Assembly (NCBI GenBank): GCA_013397455.1
Contig: VYZB01000146.1
Span: 1,075,069 to 1,139,068, forward strand
Direction of reading: 5' to 3'
Length of the DNA stretch: 64,000 nt
Source of the DNA: Crotophaga sulcirostris
Lineage: Eukaryota; Chordata; Aves; Cuculiformes; Crotophagidae
In this document: in pieces, positions 11,573-24,270 of the stretch
Position numbering within the stretch: the stretch's first letter is position 1
Layout: the number at the start of each line of letters is the position of its first letter
Made by a program: the position numbers and the translations under genes
The notes under the pieces: model-generated
Told to the model about the DNA's origin: nothing
Seen by the model: the letters and a program-made list of their open reading frames with translations, nothing else
Database searches by the model: none

Positions 11573-14483
11573 ATTTAAAAGGGGTGCTTCTCTAAACAGG
11601 GATTGTGAGAACGCGCCTAACCTAAACTGGTGTCAATGGACTTTACTCTGAATAATGATAGCTGGTGCCTGAAGAACCAGGATCAGCTTGATGGAGAAGG
11701 GAAGCATGAAGAAACAAGAGATTACAACATCAGCATGTGTTTGCTCATCGGCACAGGCACAGGTTTAACTCACCGACATGCATTTTACTTATGGGTTTGT
11801 GTAGATTTGAGCTAATGGGCTCTGTTTTAGAACTTGGGGGAACCTCAGGGACAGATTTATCCTACTGGCATGCAAACACTTTATGCTGAGAGACTGTTTT
11901 TCCAAAGAAATTAGAAAGGCTGGTCTGAGTGTGAAGAGTTTGGAGCAGAGACATTTCCAGAGGATAAAGAGCTGTCAGGGTATGGAACATATGTAACAGA
12001 AGCAGTAGCATCCAGCAACAAAATACTTTTTCCTGTGTTGTGCTCACTCCTTCCCTACCAAGCCAAATCATAACCTACATTTTTTACTGGTACAAATCCA
12101 TTTGCTCAATATAGTCTTCCACAGCTGTAACTGAGAATAAAATTAGATCTTGGTGTGCTAACTGGGGGCCTGACCCAGAGGAGCAGTTAAGCATACATTT
12201 AACATAAAGCATAAAAGTCACTCCACCCAAGTCAGCGAGGGTATGCCTGAGCTTTAGGTTAAGCATTGTTTCAAATTATTTGGAGCACACAGTTCACAAG
12301 AGGTAGTATCTAACTTCCTTCGATTTCTGCTTAGATACCTCAAACCTCCAAACATTTTGCATGTGAAAATAATGAGTGTTTTGCAGGGAACTACTGTAAT
12401 TTTCCTACCTTCCTTGGAGGAAAATTGCCCTCCCAATTAAAGGGTGAATTTCATTTTAGAAGAACTGCAAGACTAGAGACAAAGACATCTCTCCTTTACT
12501 GACCTTCATCCTTGTAGCACTGGGTGTTCTTGGTTGCTCCTGCAATGGTGGAATTAGAGAAAAGTGTTTATAGGAAAGTCTGTGGTTCACTGATTTGCAG
12601 CTTGTACAAGACAGGAGGACTGGATTTTAATTTAAACTATTAATTTGGAAGGAAGCAATAAAACAGAAAAGCATGTAAAGATTTTCTTGCCTAAAAACCT
12701 CTGAAATGTCTCCTATTTTTAGAATGCTCTGCAAATGCTTTCCATGCAAATGTACACGCACGTATACATACGTATGTATATCTCTGTTATGTAAATCAAC
12801 TCTGGCTTCTTATTCACTGTGTTAACAAGCTTTGAAAGGCTTTGGCATTTCCTTTTCTGTGAAGGGAATTTTGTTTTTAAAGAAATAATTAAACCCGCGT
12901 ATCATAAAGGTACTTTTAAAGCAGCCAGACTCCCATAGCTGTATTCAAGCTAAATACGATCTGGTTGTGCAAGCAGTCTCCTGAAGTACTTCCCTGAATA
13001 CTGACAAATTTTCAGTTGCACACTTAAAGCTGATGCTCAAGTACCTGGCTGAGTTAAGGTCTTATCCAGTGACCTGGGGTGTTTGGTTAGCACCTAGGGA
13101 GTCAGGAACTTGATGGAGCAGGACAGGGGAAGTATGAGCAGTTGACTCCATCTCCCTGCCCTACCAGAAAGCACAGATCTGGGGCAGTCTTCATCTGTGG
13201 TGCATCATCACACCGAGTCTGGTGGCCTTGGTATGCCTAGTCCTGCAGCAACATCTCCGGTGACCGCACTTGCCAGGCAGCTCTGGGTGTGTGGGGAGTG
13301 CAGCACCCAACTCATGAGGTGTATCTTCTGCAATAAAAATTCTGTTCTTCAGATCTCTGTATGAGTCTCCATCCTGCTGGCAGTGAGTCAGGAGATGACT
13401 ACGGCAGACCCCTTCAGTGCAACACCACCTCTTATAAAGTCATCAAAATCCAGAGGGAAGCCAAGAATTCCTGAGGCTGGATTGCATCCCAGAGTGTCCA
13501 GTAAGCAAAGATGTACATTACATGTATGCCTAAAATGGAAACACAAGCTGGGGCTTGCTTCTACAGCTTCAAAGGCAGCAGCCAGCAAAATCTCTCTGGA
13601 GCCCAAATGCTAGTCCCAGCAGACGGCCCATCATACTGGCTGAGAACAAAGGTGAGCGACAGGTCCCTGCCCACAGGTGCTGGAGCATCTGCAGAGCAGC
13701 AGCCAGATCAGGCCGTACACCAGAGGATATCTGCAAATAAAGTGGTTGGGTTCCACCACATCTGTAAGAGGACTAAAACATGCAGCAGTCAGAAAGCATC
13801 TCAGTAAATTAAGTTTTTTTTTCTGGAAGTAGAAGGATGGTTCTTAGTAGCAGCATCTGCCCATGTCCGTTGTCGACTGCTTTGTGTGACTTCCTTTTTC
13901 ACTTTAAGCTGTCTGTACTGAATGCCAAAGGAAATGAAGCAGGATTATTTTACACCCAAGTTGTATATCCCATAAGAAAGCGAGCACCCCTGCTGTGCCA
14001 ACTAGTGGTTTCCATACAGTGGCAATGCATAGAAAACAGACACTGGCTTTGAAAAGTGAAACTCTCCAGGGAGTCACTGCACTCCCTGAGGAAATACCAT
14101 TTACTGTGCTCCAGCTCCATTTGTTCCAGGGACGTTTCTAACCTGTTGCCTGGATTTTAATGCAGTTCAGGTTGTCATATTGCTCCAAGCTATAAGCTGC
14201 CTTTGGTGGGTAAGAACAGTTGGCTCAAAGGGTTGCATTTTTTGGTTATAGATATTGTTTATTAACGAAGACTAATGAAGGAGTAGTCAGTGTGGAGCAG
14301 TCAGGTAAGGAGGCAGAGCACTAATGTCCCTTCCTGGTAAACTGCCCTCCTGGCGTTCCAGGGATGGGAAGACTGATTACCACCCCTGCTCTTGGTTTCC
14401 ATTTGGATCTCAACTCCAGCCAGAGAGGTGAAACCGAGCAGTTTCCATGTTGCCTGCATTCCCTGAATATTCATCCCTCCTGC
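11573..14483. other. unique AT-rich sequence
   Basis: No gene seen. A plus frame at 13511-13807 (98 codons) runs across a gtgagc donor-like site (13651-13656) but shows no family motif. An AATAAA-type signal at 13331-13336 has no upstream gene to serve. The palindrome inside this block is listed separately. Confidence 0.5.
12763..12780. repeat. perfect 18-bp palindrome
   Basis: The sequence tatacatacgtatgtata equals its own reverse complement. It sits in a short TA/TG/CA-rich patch (about 12751-12790), so it may have arisen from alternating purine-pyrimidine repeats rather than as a protein-binding site. Confidence 0.95.
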
Positions 14484-14526
14484 TTAAAAAGGAAAAGAAA
14501 GAAGAAGGAAAGAAGAAGAAAGGAAG
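14484..14526. repeat. A/G purine tract, degenerate (AAG)n
   Basis: Forty-three bases are all purine except one or two positions, mostly AAG and AAGG units. Low-complexity sequence; its single-strand purine bias could allow triplex formation, but that is not evidence of use. Confidence 0.8.
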
Positions 14527-17500
14527 CCTCACATTTTCTGTGACATCTCAAGCTGGGGGGAAAGGCCGAGATAAATGGATACTTTCAAGGTCATTAGCTT
14601 GTGGAGTTCACAGTTTGTATCGCCCTGCCAGAGCTCAGCTTGGAGAGGTTATAAATGTTTTTCGTCTGGAGCAGGGAGCTCATTGTTGGAGTTTGGATCC
14701 TCTGCTTGGCTGACAGTGAAAAATCCAAATTCTGGTGGAGAAAGGCCCCCCTCCCTGCCTGGGAGGTCTTTTGTCTATTCATCTGTAGCAGAGAACACAG
14801 GAAATTAGATGTGAGATTGAAGATATTGCCATGCCTCACTGCTATGGCTGCCATCACCAAAAATGCCACTGGGCAGCTGACCTTCCTGGCAACCCACCAA
14901 AAGAAATGCAAGGTCAAGTGCTGTTTGGTCTCCAAGAAAATTACCTCAAAATGATGTCCAGCCCTCTCCAGCCTCACCAGCTGGCAGCCCCTCGGCCTGC
15001 AGAGAAGAGACAGGGGGAGGGACAAAGTCAGAAACCCAGGGTGGCACCCAGAGGCACCACCTCTCAGCCCTGGCAGGCTGCAGATTTTGGGTAAACCCTT
15101 AACTGAGGCAGGAGCAGGCATTTTGCAGCTGCGGCGAGTGCAGCACTGCAGCAGCTGAGCCCACCTGCCGACACGCAGGTGTCATCTTCTTGCCCCTGCA
15201 CCCGGCCCTGCTGAAAGTCACTGCTTTTGGCCTGTGTTTGTCTGAGTTAATAACCTCTGCACCTGGCTCTTTTTTTGTGCTACTTGGGACCCCTGAGGGG
15301 TCTGGAGCCATGGTGGCAGTGAAATCCAGCCTCTGAAGGGGGAACTGATATCACCCTGCCTGGTCGTCTACATTTCTTCTGCCTTTTCCCATTGGTTTGC
15401 CACCCAGCAGCGATGCTGGGCATGGGGAAGGTGTGTGCAAGGGCAGACATCCTTCGGTCTCATTGCCCTGCCTTGAAGGCTGCTGTATGAACTTTATGTC
15501 AGATCTGAGTTCTTCCTTCAAAATCTAGTCTTCTCCATTCACCCGGGCATGGACTGGGTTTGCTCAGTGCATCAGCACTGTTCCCAGCATCTTGGGCCCC
15601 ACAGGCTCGAGGGGACTCAGAAATGGTGTAGATAAATTGTCATTTGGGGTCAATGCCACAGACTGAAAATTCCAGCTATTTGGTGCTCAGTCAGGCCAGA
15701 TGTTTTATAGCCTCTGGTGGAATATCAGTAGATGTATTTCACAGCAGTAAAGGTCAAAGATGGACTCTAAAATAAAGTGGAGCCAGCGTTTTTGACGGCT
15801 CTCAGATTAGAGGAATATTTACTGGAAGATAATATCTGCAGAACAAAAACTTCTTGCTGAGGAACAGGAGCAGAGTTCTAGCAGTGGCCAGGATCTCCAG
15901 GAGCTGTCAGGTCTCCCAGACCTTGGGCTGGCACAGACAGTCCACAGGGATTTCACTCTCTTCTTAGAGGGCATGAAAGGCACACTGATAAACAGTGCCA
16001 AGCCCCTCTGACCCTCGGTTGGGCACTGCTGGAGGGAGGCCCTTGGTGGCTATCCACAGGGATTTATGTTCATCATTTCCAAGTCATGACACTGAAGCAC
16101 AGGGAACCTGGGAGCTGCAATCTCCAGGATCTCTATCACCTCTCTTTCCCTTAGCCCACCATGCCTGTGAGTTTGGGTCGCCTACTGCCTGCACTGGCTG
16201 GGTAGCTGTGAGGAGATGTATTTCCAAGTCCTTTCTCCCCACTGCCTCCAGAAGCAAAATCCCAAGAGCCTCCAAAAGTCTACTGCTCTATAGGGATACC
16301 TCAGCACAGAGCAACTAGCATTTATTCCCACTTATTCACAGCAGGCTCTGCAGGACAGCTGGACTGGTCTGAGATTTAACTGGCAGGTACAAGTCCATTT
16401 TGCTACTTAATTTATCCTCAAGATAATCTTCTGTGGAAGTTTTAGTTTAGGTAAAATCCATCCCCAAGCATTTATAAACTAGGAGCTGTAATAATACAAT
16501 TTGAAAGCGGACAGAGCATGAATTAGCAGTGCTCTTCCAGAGATATTTCTGAAATGGCACACAGAAATACTGAGAACAGATGTTATATTGCTTTTAGAGG
16601 ACAAAAATGGGTCAGACCTTATAGCAGAGTTTCTAACCACCACGTAGACTCTGCTGCCCTATATTTCTCAGGATGAGAGCGGGGAACACTAACTCTCTTG
16701 CTCCAGGTGTCCCAAACTCCTGGAACAATTTGTCTCCTAAAATGCTACTGATGCTGTGCTGGTGTGTGTGAGAGGAAGGCCTGCATTCCTGTCTGTCATC
16801 TTCAGAAAAATAAGTGGTCTCCAAATCTGAATCGGGCAAAATAAGGTGATCAGCCCAGATGTCACCATACTAAGAATGAGAGTCTGGGGAGCAAATGGAT
16901 TGCAGGAAATGTGAGACGAAGCCCAGGTGGCTGTGAGTGCCCTGGATGCCATGTTACACCATGGTCAGGGGCTAGAGGGAAGGAGGAAGACCCATGAGAC
17001 CCATTCAACAGCAGCCATGAAACACAGATCTGGCAGCTGGTCAGGAACCATGCTGGGGCTGGAAAGCAGGGACCGAGTGGCAGGTTGTGCCTGTAGCCTG
17101 GGCAGGGCTGACCTTGGCTGAGGTGGAATGGATGGATAGCCACGAGGCACTGGTGGGACCTCCCTGGCAGAGAGGCCAGCCTGAAATGTGAGGCCTCCAG
17201 GCAGCAGGCAACCCGTTTGCTATCACCTTGTTGGTGTCCTGGGATGACCTGGACACTGAAGCACTTCAGGCTGACTCTGGTTGTCTGACCTGAGCCTGTA
17301 GGTTCTCGGAAAAATAGCTTACTTTCACCTTAACCTTTTCAGTTTGGCTAGCAGAAAACTACAACTCGGTGGGTTTCTTTTAAAATGTTTGATCTTTTTT
17401 TTTCAGGTAATAACTTGCTTATGGAGAGTATTCCTGAAGAATTGCCTTCAAGTCATCTGGTTCTTGCTGGAAAATGAGGTTTCCCTGGGTAGTAGGGGTT

Positions 17501-19551
17501 AAAAGATGCACTCGTGTTCTCTGCATATTGCCACGGTCTGTATCGCTCTGTGCTGACTGCAGGCAGTAACAAGTCAGCCTGGTAACAGGAGAGTTATAGG
17601 AAAGGGAAAAAGTACACATGGGGAGCATATCCATGATTCCCACTAGCAGGTCCCATGACAGCAGAAAGTATGCAGTGACTCTGTAATTCCACTGAAAACA
17701 CAAGCAAAAGCTCCCCTGCCTTCTCATGCAGCCCAGACTTCGGCTGCAGCATCATCATCACAAAAACAACTGGGGCAGGAAGGCTGTGCTCCACAGGCAT
17801 GGCAGAAATCCCAGATGAGGGCCAAGAGAGAGGCCACCCATCTCCCTGAGCACCTGCAAAGCTAGGGCAGGGCTGCGGGAACGGCTGGACCTGGCAGTGC
17901 TCCCATGGCGCTGGGGTCACAGCCTGATACCTCCTGGCTGCCTTGTATGCTAAAGAGGGTGAGCCTTGGGGACCAGCATCTCCAGAGCAACAAGGGAGAC
18001 AATGGCAGGAACGCACGCTGGCCCTGACCGAGTAGGCCGTAAGTCAAAACAGGCTATCACATCCAGAATCATGTCAGGGGATTTGCTAGCACCAGTCGAA
18101 AACTTACTGCATTTCATGCCTTAAATAAACTCACCTAAAATATCCTAGCAAGGTACCCAGTCAGAAAAATGCTAAAAACTGGCCAAAAACTTAGCAAGGC
18201 AGTCGGCAACGCAGAGTAGTTCAGCCATTCAAAACCATTCATTTTTCAAGTCAGTCCTTGATTAATAGGTGCTTAAATTGAGTTTTGTTTGTTTGCTTGT
18301 TTGTTCTTCTGGGATTAGGTGTTTTGCTTTGAAAGAATACAAGCCCCTCAAAAGATAAACGGAGGTGACATGCAGCAAATGTCCACCTGCTCTCTGCTTT
18401 TTTTGAAAGGCTTAGATGACTTCTGAGTCTCTGGGTTTCCACCTGCCTGAGATGTGAAATGGGATTTTTGTGGGTGCATGAGATGGCGACAGGCTCACTG
18501 CTACGCTGGACCATGGTGGAAACGTCGGCATAGCCAGGGTTTGGTGACTGATAATGAAGCAGAGAGGAGGCTTATCCTAAAACACCATCCCGGGGAGGTG
18601 ATTCCAGGCTCTGAGGGCTCTGCTGGAACAAAGGTTGGATGCACTGCTCATCTTGGTGAGAAGAACAGAAATTAAACTTCATGAACTTGAACAAAAGAAT
18701 AATCTCTGGAAGAAGAAAGGGGAGGGAAAGAGAGAGGAACCACAGACAATTAGTACTCTACAGGCTCTGACAGAGTCATTAATGAGGGATAATATCCAAT
18801 TAAGGAAGAGGATGGGAAATCTGGGGAATGCCTGTATATATTCCAGTAAATTGCTCATGGTTCCTCCCTATTCCCCTCCCCAATTTTGATGATGGTCTAA
18901 ACAGGAAAGAAACGTTCAAATGAAATTTAGTTGATGGAGGTATTTGGAGCTCACCGGTAGGTGGCTTACTGCCCAGATGTCCTGGGAGCATGTCCTTGCT
19001 TACATGCCTCATGGGAGATGCACACATTGAAGGGTGCGCGAGAGGGAGACTAAAAGGTTCTGGCAATGATTTAACTCAATTAAAAGTCTGTGGGAGGGTT
19101 CAGCTTCACATCATGAGGCAAACACAGGCTGAGTAACTGATATAAAACTGAAAGGCACTTTACTTGTGTCTTTTGTCTTTAGGATGGCAGGCGGTGGATA
19201 ATATTCCTGGGCTGTCAGGGTAAGGCTGGAGCTGCAGAGACTCTTATAAAGCATTACAGGTTTTTTTGTTGTCAAAAAGGTCATCAGAAACTTGGAAATG
19301 CAGATTTCCTTCCAGCAGGAAGACTAAAAAAAAAAATAATTCTACCCATCTCAGCATTTCTTTAAATGGAACTGTTAGTCCTGTTGATGTGACCTAAATC
19401 AGCAATGTCCTGCATAAGAAAGAGGAATAACTCACAGTCCCCAGTGCCTCAGAAACACTTGTCTGGATTGACAGAGCGAGAGCCTGTGTGCAGAATGTCT
19501 CCTACAAAAATAGCAGGTAGCAGTTTTCAGAAGTTTGAATTGCCTGTATTT
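14527..19551. other. unique sequence, no gene seen
   Basis: Open frames here are short and uncorrelated. The longest is 175 codons on the minus strand (15121-14594) with no motif. A plus frame without a start (15811-16011, after the AG at 15809-15810) reads as a Glu/Gln/Ser-rich stretch and is the most protein-like here, but its length is within chance. An acceptor-like T-run plus CAG lies at about 17394-17406. Confidence 0.45.
18282..18306. repeat. degenerate (TTTG)n microsatellite
   Basis: About five TTTG-like units with one C interruption. A short simple repeat. Confidence 0.8.
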
Positions 19552-19584
19552 GGGGGGTTTGGGGTTTTTTTTTGGGGGGTATGG
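19552..19584 (+). other. G-run tract, possible quadruplex
   Basis: Runs of six, four and six G residues are separated by T3 and T9, followed by a GG at 19583-19584. Three long runs plus a short one could form a two-layer quadruplex on the plus strand; a three-layer one would need a fourth long run that is absent. Confidence 0.45.
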
Positions 19585-20198
19585 TTTTTTGGATTATTGT
19601 CTTTTTAAGGCAAATACCCGAAACATCAATTATATCAGCAATGTCGGTTTTAATTTGGCATCTCTCTTAAAACAATTCCCAAAGTACTCTTGGGAGTAAA
19701 GCTTGTTTAAGTCTTTGCACATGCTGCATAGGAGGAGAGCTGGAAGGACTCCTAAGACTTTTTCAGACCTTAAGAGCTTTTTTGAAAGCAAATAAGTCCC
19801 TTTTCCCCTCAAGCTTTATGGCTAAATTCTCTCTTCAGTGTTGCTGTAAGGAGCAGAGACCTTTATATATCCGCATTTACAGATAAGCTATGAACAGCGT
19901 AATCACCGAGTTCTCAGTGCTCTGAAGAACAGGACTTCACTTGCTCTTGCCATGATTCCTTATATATATGTATATGTGTATATGCACACACAAACTTAAT
20001 CCCTCTCATCCCCAGTGTATACAACCAGTGGTTATTGCATCAGGGAATGTTACAGATCCCATTTTTCCCAGGGCAGGGCCCTTAGTGTGCACAAAGGCAC
20101 AATGCAGGCAAGATTAATATCAGCTTCTGCTTTGCCATTCCAAGCCCCTGCTAACTGTAAATAATATTTTAGCAAAGATCTTGATGCATCATGATCTA
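19585..20198. other. unique sequence with short TA/TG repeat
   Basis: A TA/TG/CA dinucleotide patch lies at about 19960-19993. From about 20100 the sequence turns into a non-repetitive block that leads into the hairpin described next. No gene seen. Confidence 0.45.
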
Positions 20199-20267
20199 TT
20201 GTGTTGCAGCGATGATGCTGCTTGTTATGTCTTTAGCAGTGATTTATCATCCTCTGCAACGACACAA
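20199..20267 (+). other. pre-miRNA-like hairpin
   Basis: The region folds back on itself in four helices. tt + gtg (20199-20203) pairs with cac + aa (20263-20267); ttgcag (20204-20209) with ctgcaa (20254-20259); gatgat (20211-20216) with atcatc (20246-20251); ctgct (20218-20222) with agcag (20235-20239). The terminal loop is 12 nt (20223-20234). That gives 22 Watson-Crick pairs in 69 nt. Interruptions are a 3-nt bulge (20260-20262), a small 1x2 internal loop and a larger asymmetric 1x6 loop (20217 versus 20240-20245). Size and shape resemble a microRNA precursor, though the 6-nt asymmetry is unfavourable. I recognise no known miRNA seed. It could also be a chance fold. Confidence 0.3.
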
Positions 20268-21110
20268 ATCACGGATGGCTCATGACACTCCAGGATGTAT
20301 GATCTCTTAGTGGTGGCAGTGATGAATTCTGCGCTTAGATCATAACATTTTGAAACCTGGGATGTGGAGCTGATCCTTTGCTTTTTACTTCTAAAAGATA
20401 TCTAAAGCAATAAAATCCCCTCTTTGTTACCAATACGTCAAGTAGCACATCTCCCCCTTTCACCACAGCTCGATATGGTTAATTTTGGCTAAGCCTCAAA
20501 GGGTTATCAGGCAACTCCAGATTACTCATTCCTTTTGCTTTTCCCCTACTACCTCCTAACCTTTAATGTCCTCCTCCTGCATTCTGGTCCCAGGGACACA
20601 TTTTGAAATTCTGCTGCATGTATAATGAGTATAAAATGTTCCTCTAGGAGCTGGAGAAAGCTCAGATGTTTGGGTACAGTAGGCCCATTCCGACACAACA
20701 AGCCTACGCTCAAGCTGTGATCCCAACAGAGAAGAAAGCTTTTCAGGTCTGAGCTGCTCTCATCCAGTGAGCTACTGCTGTATCAGCTCCACTCTGCTTG
20801 AAGAAGTGGAAGTACCTGCTTTTATTTATTTTTATCCTGTGGCATTGAAACGCTCCAGGTAAGAGAGGACAACTGCAAAGAAGGGTGTTGAAGGTTCTCA
20901 CTCTTCACTGCTGGGTCCCTGCTGCTAAGACTGCACCTTTCTTTTAGACAACATGTAAATTATTGTGAGAATACACATTTTCTGGTTTTAGAGTTGACAA
21001 AATAGACATGAATATCAAAGGCAAAAAAAAAAAAGAAGTAGAAGGGAAAAAAGAAAATCCCAAAGAAATCACAGGGGGCCAGATTCTGCCCTTGCTGATA
21101 AGCACCTGAG
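20268..21110. other. unique sequence, no gene seen
   Basis: The first 100-150 bases continue the non-repetitive block around the hairpin. A donor-like caggtaagag at 20858-20867 has no convincing upstream exon. An A12 run starts near 21023. Confidence 0.45.
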
Positions 21111-22170
21111 GAGCTGCTCTGGTTGTAGTTGAGAGACCTTCAGGCTGCCTTTGTCTTGGGTATAGGTGGAAACCTGGGGCTGAGGGCTTGCTCCAGCAGC
21201 CAACACCACCCTAGAGCTCAGACTGAAGTGAAGGGGTCCCTCCTGGCCTTGCCCTCCATGACTCTGCCTCTTCCTAGAAACAATGGGGAAATAAGCTGCC
21301 CCTTCCTCCCTGCCTCCAACCCAGGGAGGGCTTGGACAGTCTGGCTGTGAAGCACCACTGGTGAGGGTCCTTGACTGCTGCTGCTTCCTCGGCAGCTGGG
21401 GCTCTAAGGCAGCAGTGGTGCCTTGCAGCCAGAGAGGTGCTGGAGCCCTGAGCCAGCTGTTCTCCATGGGGCCAACAGCTACACAGTGGGGCTGTGTGGG
21501 CTCTCAGCACCCTGGTACCTGTGGGGAGCTGGGGCAGGTGAATGCATCCTCTTGGAGGGCTGCAGGACACCCAGGCAGGCTGGCCGAGGCACCCCATGCA
21601 CCACAGCCTCATCCTGAAAGCCTGGTGGCTCCAAGGTGGCTCATCACCACTGGATGGAGCAAAAGAGGTGGGCGAGATTGCGGAGGAAGCCTCCTGGGAT
21701 ACTGAGCTGGCTGCCTGCCTGCCCTGGCCTGGGCCCCAGCTTGGCTTCCAGGGAAGCCGTTAATAACCCGGAGCCTGCTTTCCCCTCTGCTCCCAGGGCT
21801 GGGGCCCCTTGGGGTGCCCCCCTGCCGCTCGCTGCCCAGCCTGCTGGCCCACCAGCCCCGCTCAGCTGCAGCTGCTGCCGGAGGGTGCCAGCTCTCCAGG
21901 TGCTGTGTCGGCCTGAGATGCCCCAATGGCCAAGAAGTCCTGTGCACAGGGACCTGTGCTGGCACCTGGCGCACTCGCTGCGCCGAAGGAACAGACTGTC
22001 TCAAGGAGGGCTGGGACTGGGGTCCGGGGTCTGCAGTAGTCCCCCTGCAACTTCTTCCTGGCTGCAGGAGATGGACAGCATGCTTTGTGACCCACTGGGA
22101 CGCTGCTTGGTGCAGCAGCAAGGTGCTCACCGTGGGCCCCGTGCAGTGACTGAGGCAGCTAGGTGAGCAC
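21111..22170. other. GC-rich block without CpG-island character
   Basis: Stop codons are sparse here. Frames of 187 codons (minus, 22172-21609), 176 codons (plus, 21636-22166) and 111 codons (plus, 21814-22149, Cys-rich) all overlap. By hand I count about 18 CpG in 21721-22160, roughly 0.4 of expectation, so this is not a classic promoter island. The overlapping frames on both strands argue that none is selected. Confidence 0.5.
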
Positions 22171-24270
22171 AAGTGATCGCGTCGTGGAAGCCACTGCTTG
22201 ACTGTACAGCCTCAACACCCCCAGAAAGGAGATGTCCCATTATTTCAGAGTACTGCCGGAGTCTGGGGAGGTGGCTTCCGTTCTCCAGACTGGGAAAGGA
22301 GCAGGGTGTTGCAGGCAGCAGCAGCATATATGGGCAGCAAGGTTGAGGGACAGGGACGAAGACGCATCACCCCAGAGTGACACTTGTTTAGGTCTGCCCA
22401 GGAGATATAGGTGCTTGCCCCCAGCCCATCTCTGTCAGACACAAACAACCTGGTTTCTTCAAAGCTGTAGCACAGTCAGACTCGGTAGCATTTTGCTGAT
22501 ACACCATATTGTTATCAAATCTCAGAGAGCTGATGATTTTCCCTGTTTCTTCCTTCAAAGACCAGAAGTCCTAAGCCAGTCAATTAATGTAAGAACTCAT
22601 TTCACATGAGAAAATGTCCCTATTTAAGGAAGGAGCTTTTTTTTCTAAAACTTAGCAGAACAAGAACTGTAATTATCAGCCTTAGACAGCCAAGCATCAT
22701 GGAAAATTTTACCTCGAGTGGTGAATGTTCAGCCAAGTTAGGCTATAACAAAGCAAGATTTTAGAATAGAATATCTTGGGCAATCCTTATAATCTTCATT
22801 GCTCATTAGTGCCTGTGTTTTCTGTAATACTGTGATTCATTATATAATGTACTATCATGATATGATATTGCTGCAGTAGGCAATGTTGTCCCCTAAGAAG
22901 AGGGTTGTTTTGAGCAAGAAACAAATGTATCATAGTACTTAGGCTACATGCTCTGGAGCAGTCAGCTATAAAAACACATAGCAGCCTTTCAAACTGAAGC
23001 CTTCTTTATTACTGGTCTTAAATGTTCAGGTCCAGAACTGAAAACATCACCTGGTGGCTTGCAAAGGTGAGAGAAACCATTTGAGATACACCTTCTCATG
23101 ATATCACAGTGCTTCAGTTCCCAGTGCATAAATGTGGTTGTCAGTGAAATTCTTAACAGTGGGGATTCTACACATACAATAAATTTATCGCAGAAAGTGC
23201 TCTGTAAATATAAATATGTATTTGAAGCTTAAAGAGATGCACCAAGAATGTTGTATCTTTTAGTATGCAACATTTCACAATATACTTCTATTTTATATTC
23301 TTGCTTTATAATAAATATATTTCCTTACCTCATATTTCACCAAGTATTTTCAACTTAATCTGCTGAAAATGTTGTAAGAAGGTCTTTGCAACTAATTGGA
23401 TTATTGATCATGTGTATTGAAAGTATGAATAATTTGATTTGATGAAGAATTAAAATGTGTTAGACTGACCAAAACCAGACAAGAATGAAAAAAGAAAATC
23501 GAAGAGTGATTTGATTCAGGTAAAGAAAATGAAACATCTTCCTAAGCCAAAACAAATGAAACAAATTCGCAAGCCTCAAAAAATTACAATAAAATAATTA
23601 CAATAAAAATATTAATGAAATCCAAGGGATGTAAAAACTGGGATGACAGAACAGGAGAGAAGTGCTCTGTGAGCCAGTAACACAGCAGCAAAAGCAGTTT
23701 TGTTGACGGGGAGTGCTCAGATTTAATATTCAATATTCTCCTGTGCCCGGAAGAGATGTGAAGCTGCACCACAGTCCTGTTCAGACAACACCCTGGGCAC
23801 AGGACTGTAGGCTTAACTGAAGCTGAGTCTCCTTGTCCTCAATGACTACTCTAACCTCTGTGCTATTGAATAAAAGGAGTTCCCTCATCCTTGGTTTTAT
23901 AGGAAGCCCCCCATTTTTTAATGGGTGCCTGAATATTTTGACTTTACTAAAACAGCTAGAAATGGAAATTATGGGACCAGTTTGTTTACCATGTTCTTAT
24001 ATATTTCTTTCAGCTGAAAGTCTCTGGCAAAAATGACTTGAATTTGCAAGTATGTTTTAGCTGCCTTGAAATATCATTTATGGAAGCACCTGGAATTTTC
24101 AAAAATATGATATGATGATGATTATAAGAGTAACAGTAACAGCTGTTATTGTTCAGGTAACTCTACTACTATTTTCTTACCTCTTCTATTATATCATTTT
24201 TTTTACTGCTTCCTATTTCTTTACCTACCTCCAACATATCATTTTACATATTTTTTTCTATTTGTTTTCA
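22171..24270. other. AT-rich unique sequence
   Basis: From about 22600 the sequence is strongly AT-rich with no gene-like frame. A 12-bp palindrome (taacagctgtta) lies near 24129-24140. The CR1 copy that follows begins directly at the downstream edge. Confidence 0.5.
23583..23610. repeat. 14-bp AT-rich tandem duplication
   Basis: attacaataaaata (23583-23596) is followed by attacaataaaaat (23597-23610). A short local duplication in AT-rich sequence. Confidence 0.75.

Noticed and set aside
21609..22172. Opposing frames of 187 (minus) and 176 (plus) codons, and a Cys-rich 111-codon plus frame at 21814-22149
   Set aside because: Both strands are open at once because the block is GC-rich; no domain, signal peptide pattern or splice context supports any of them.
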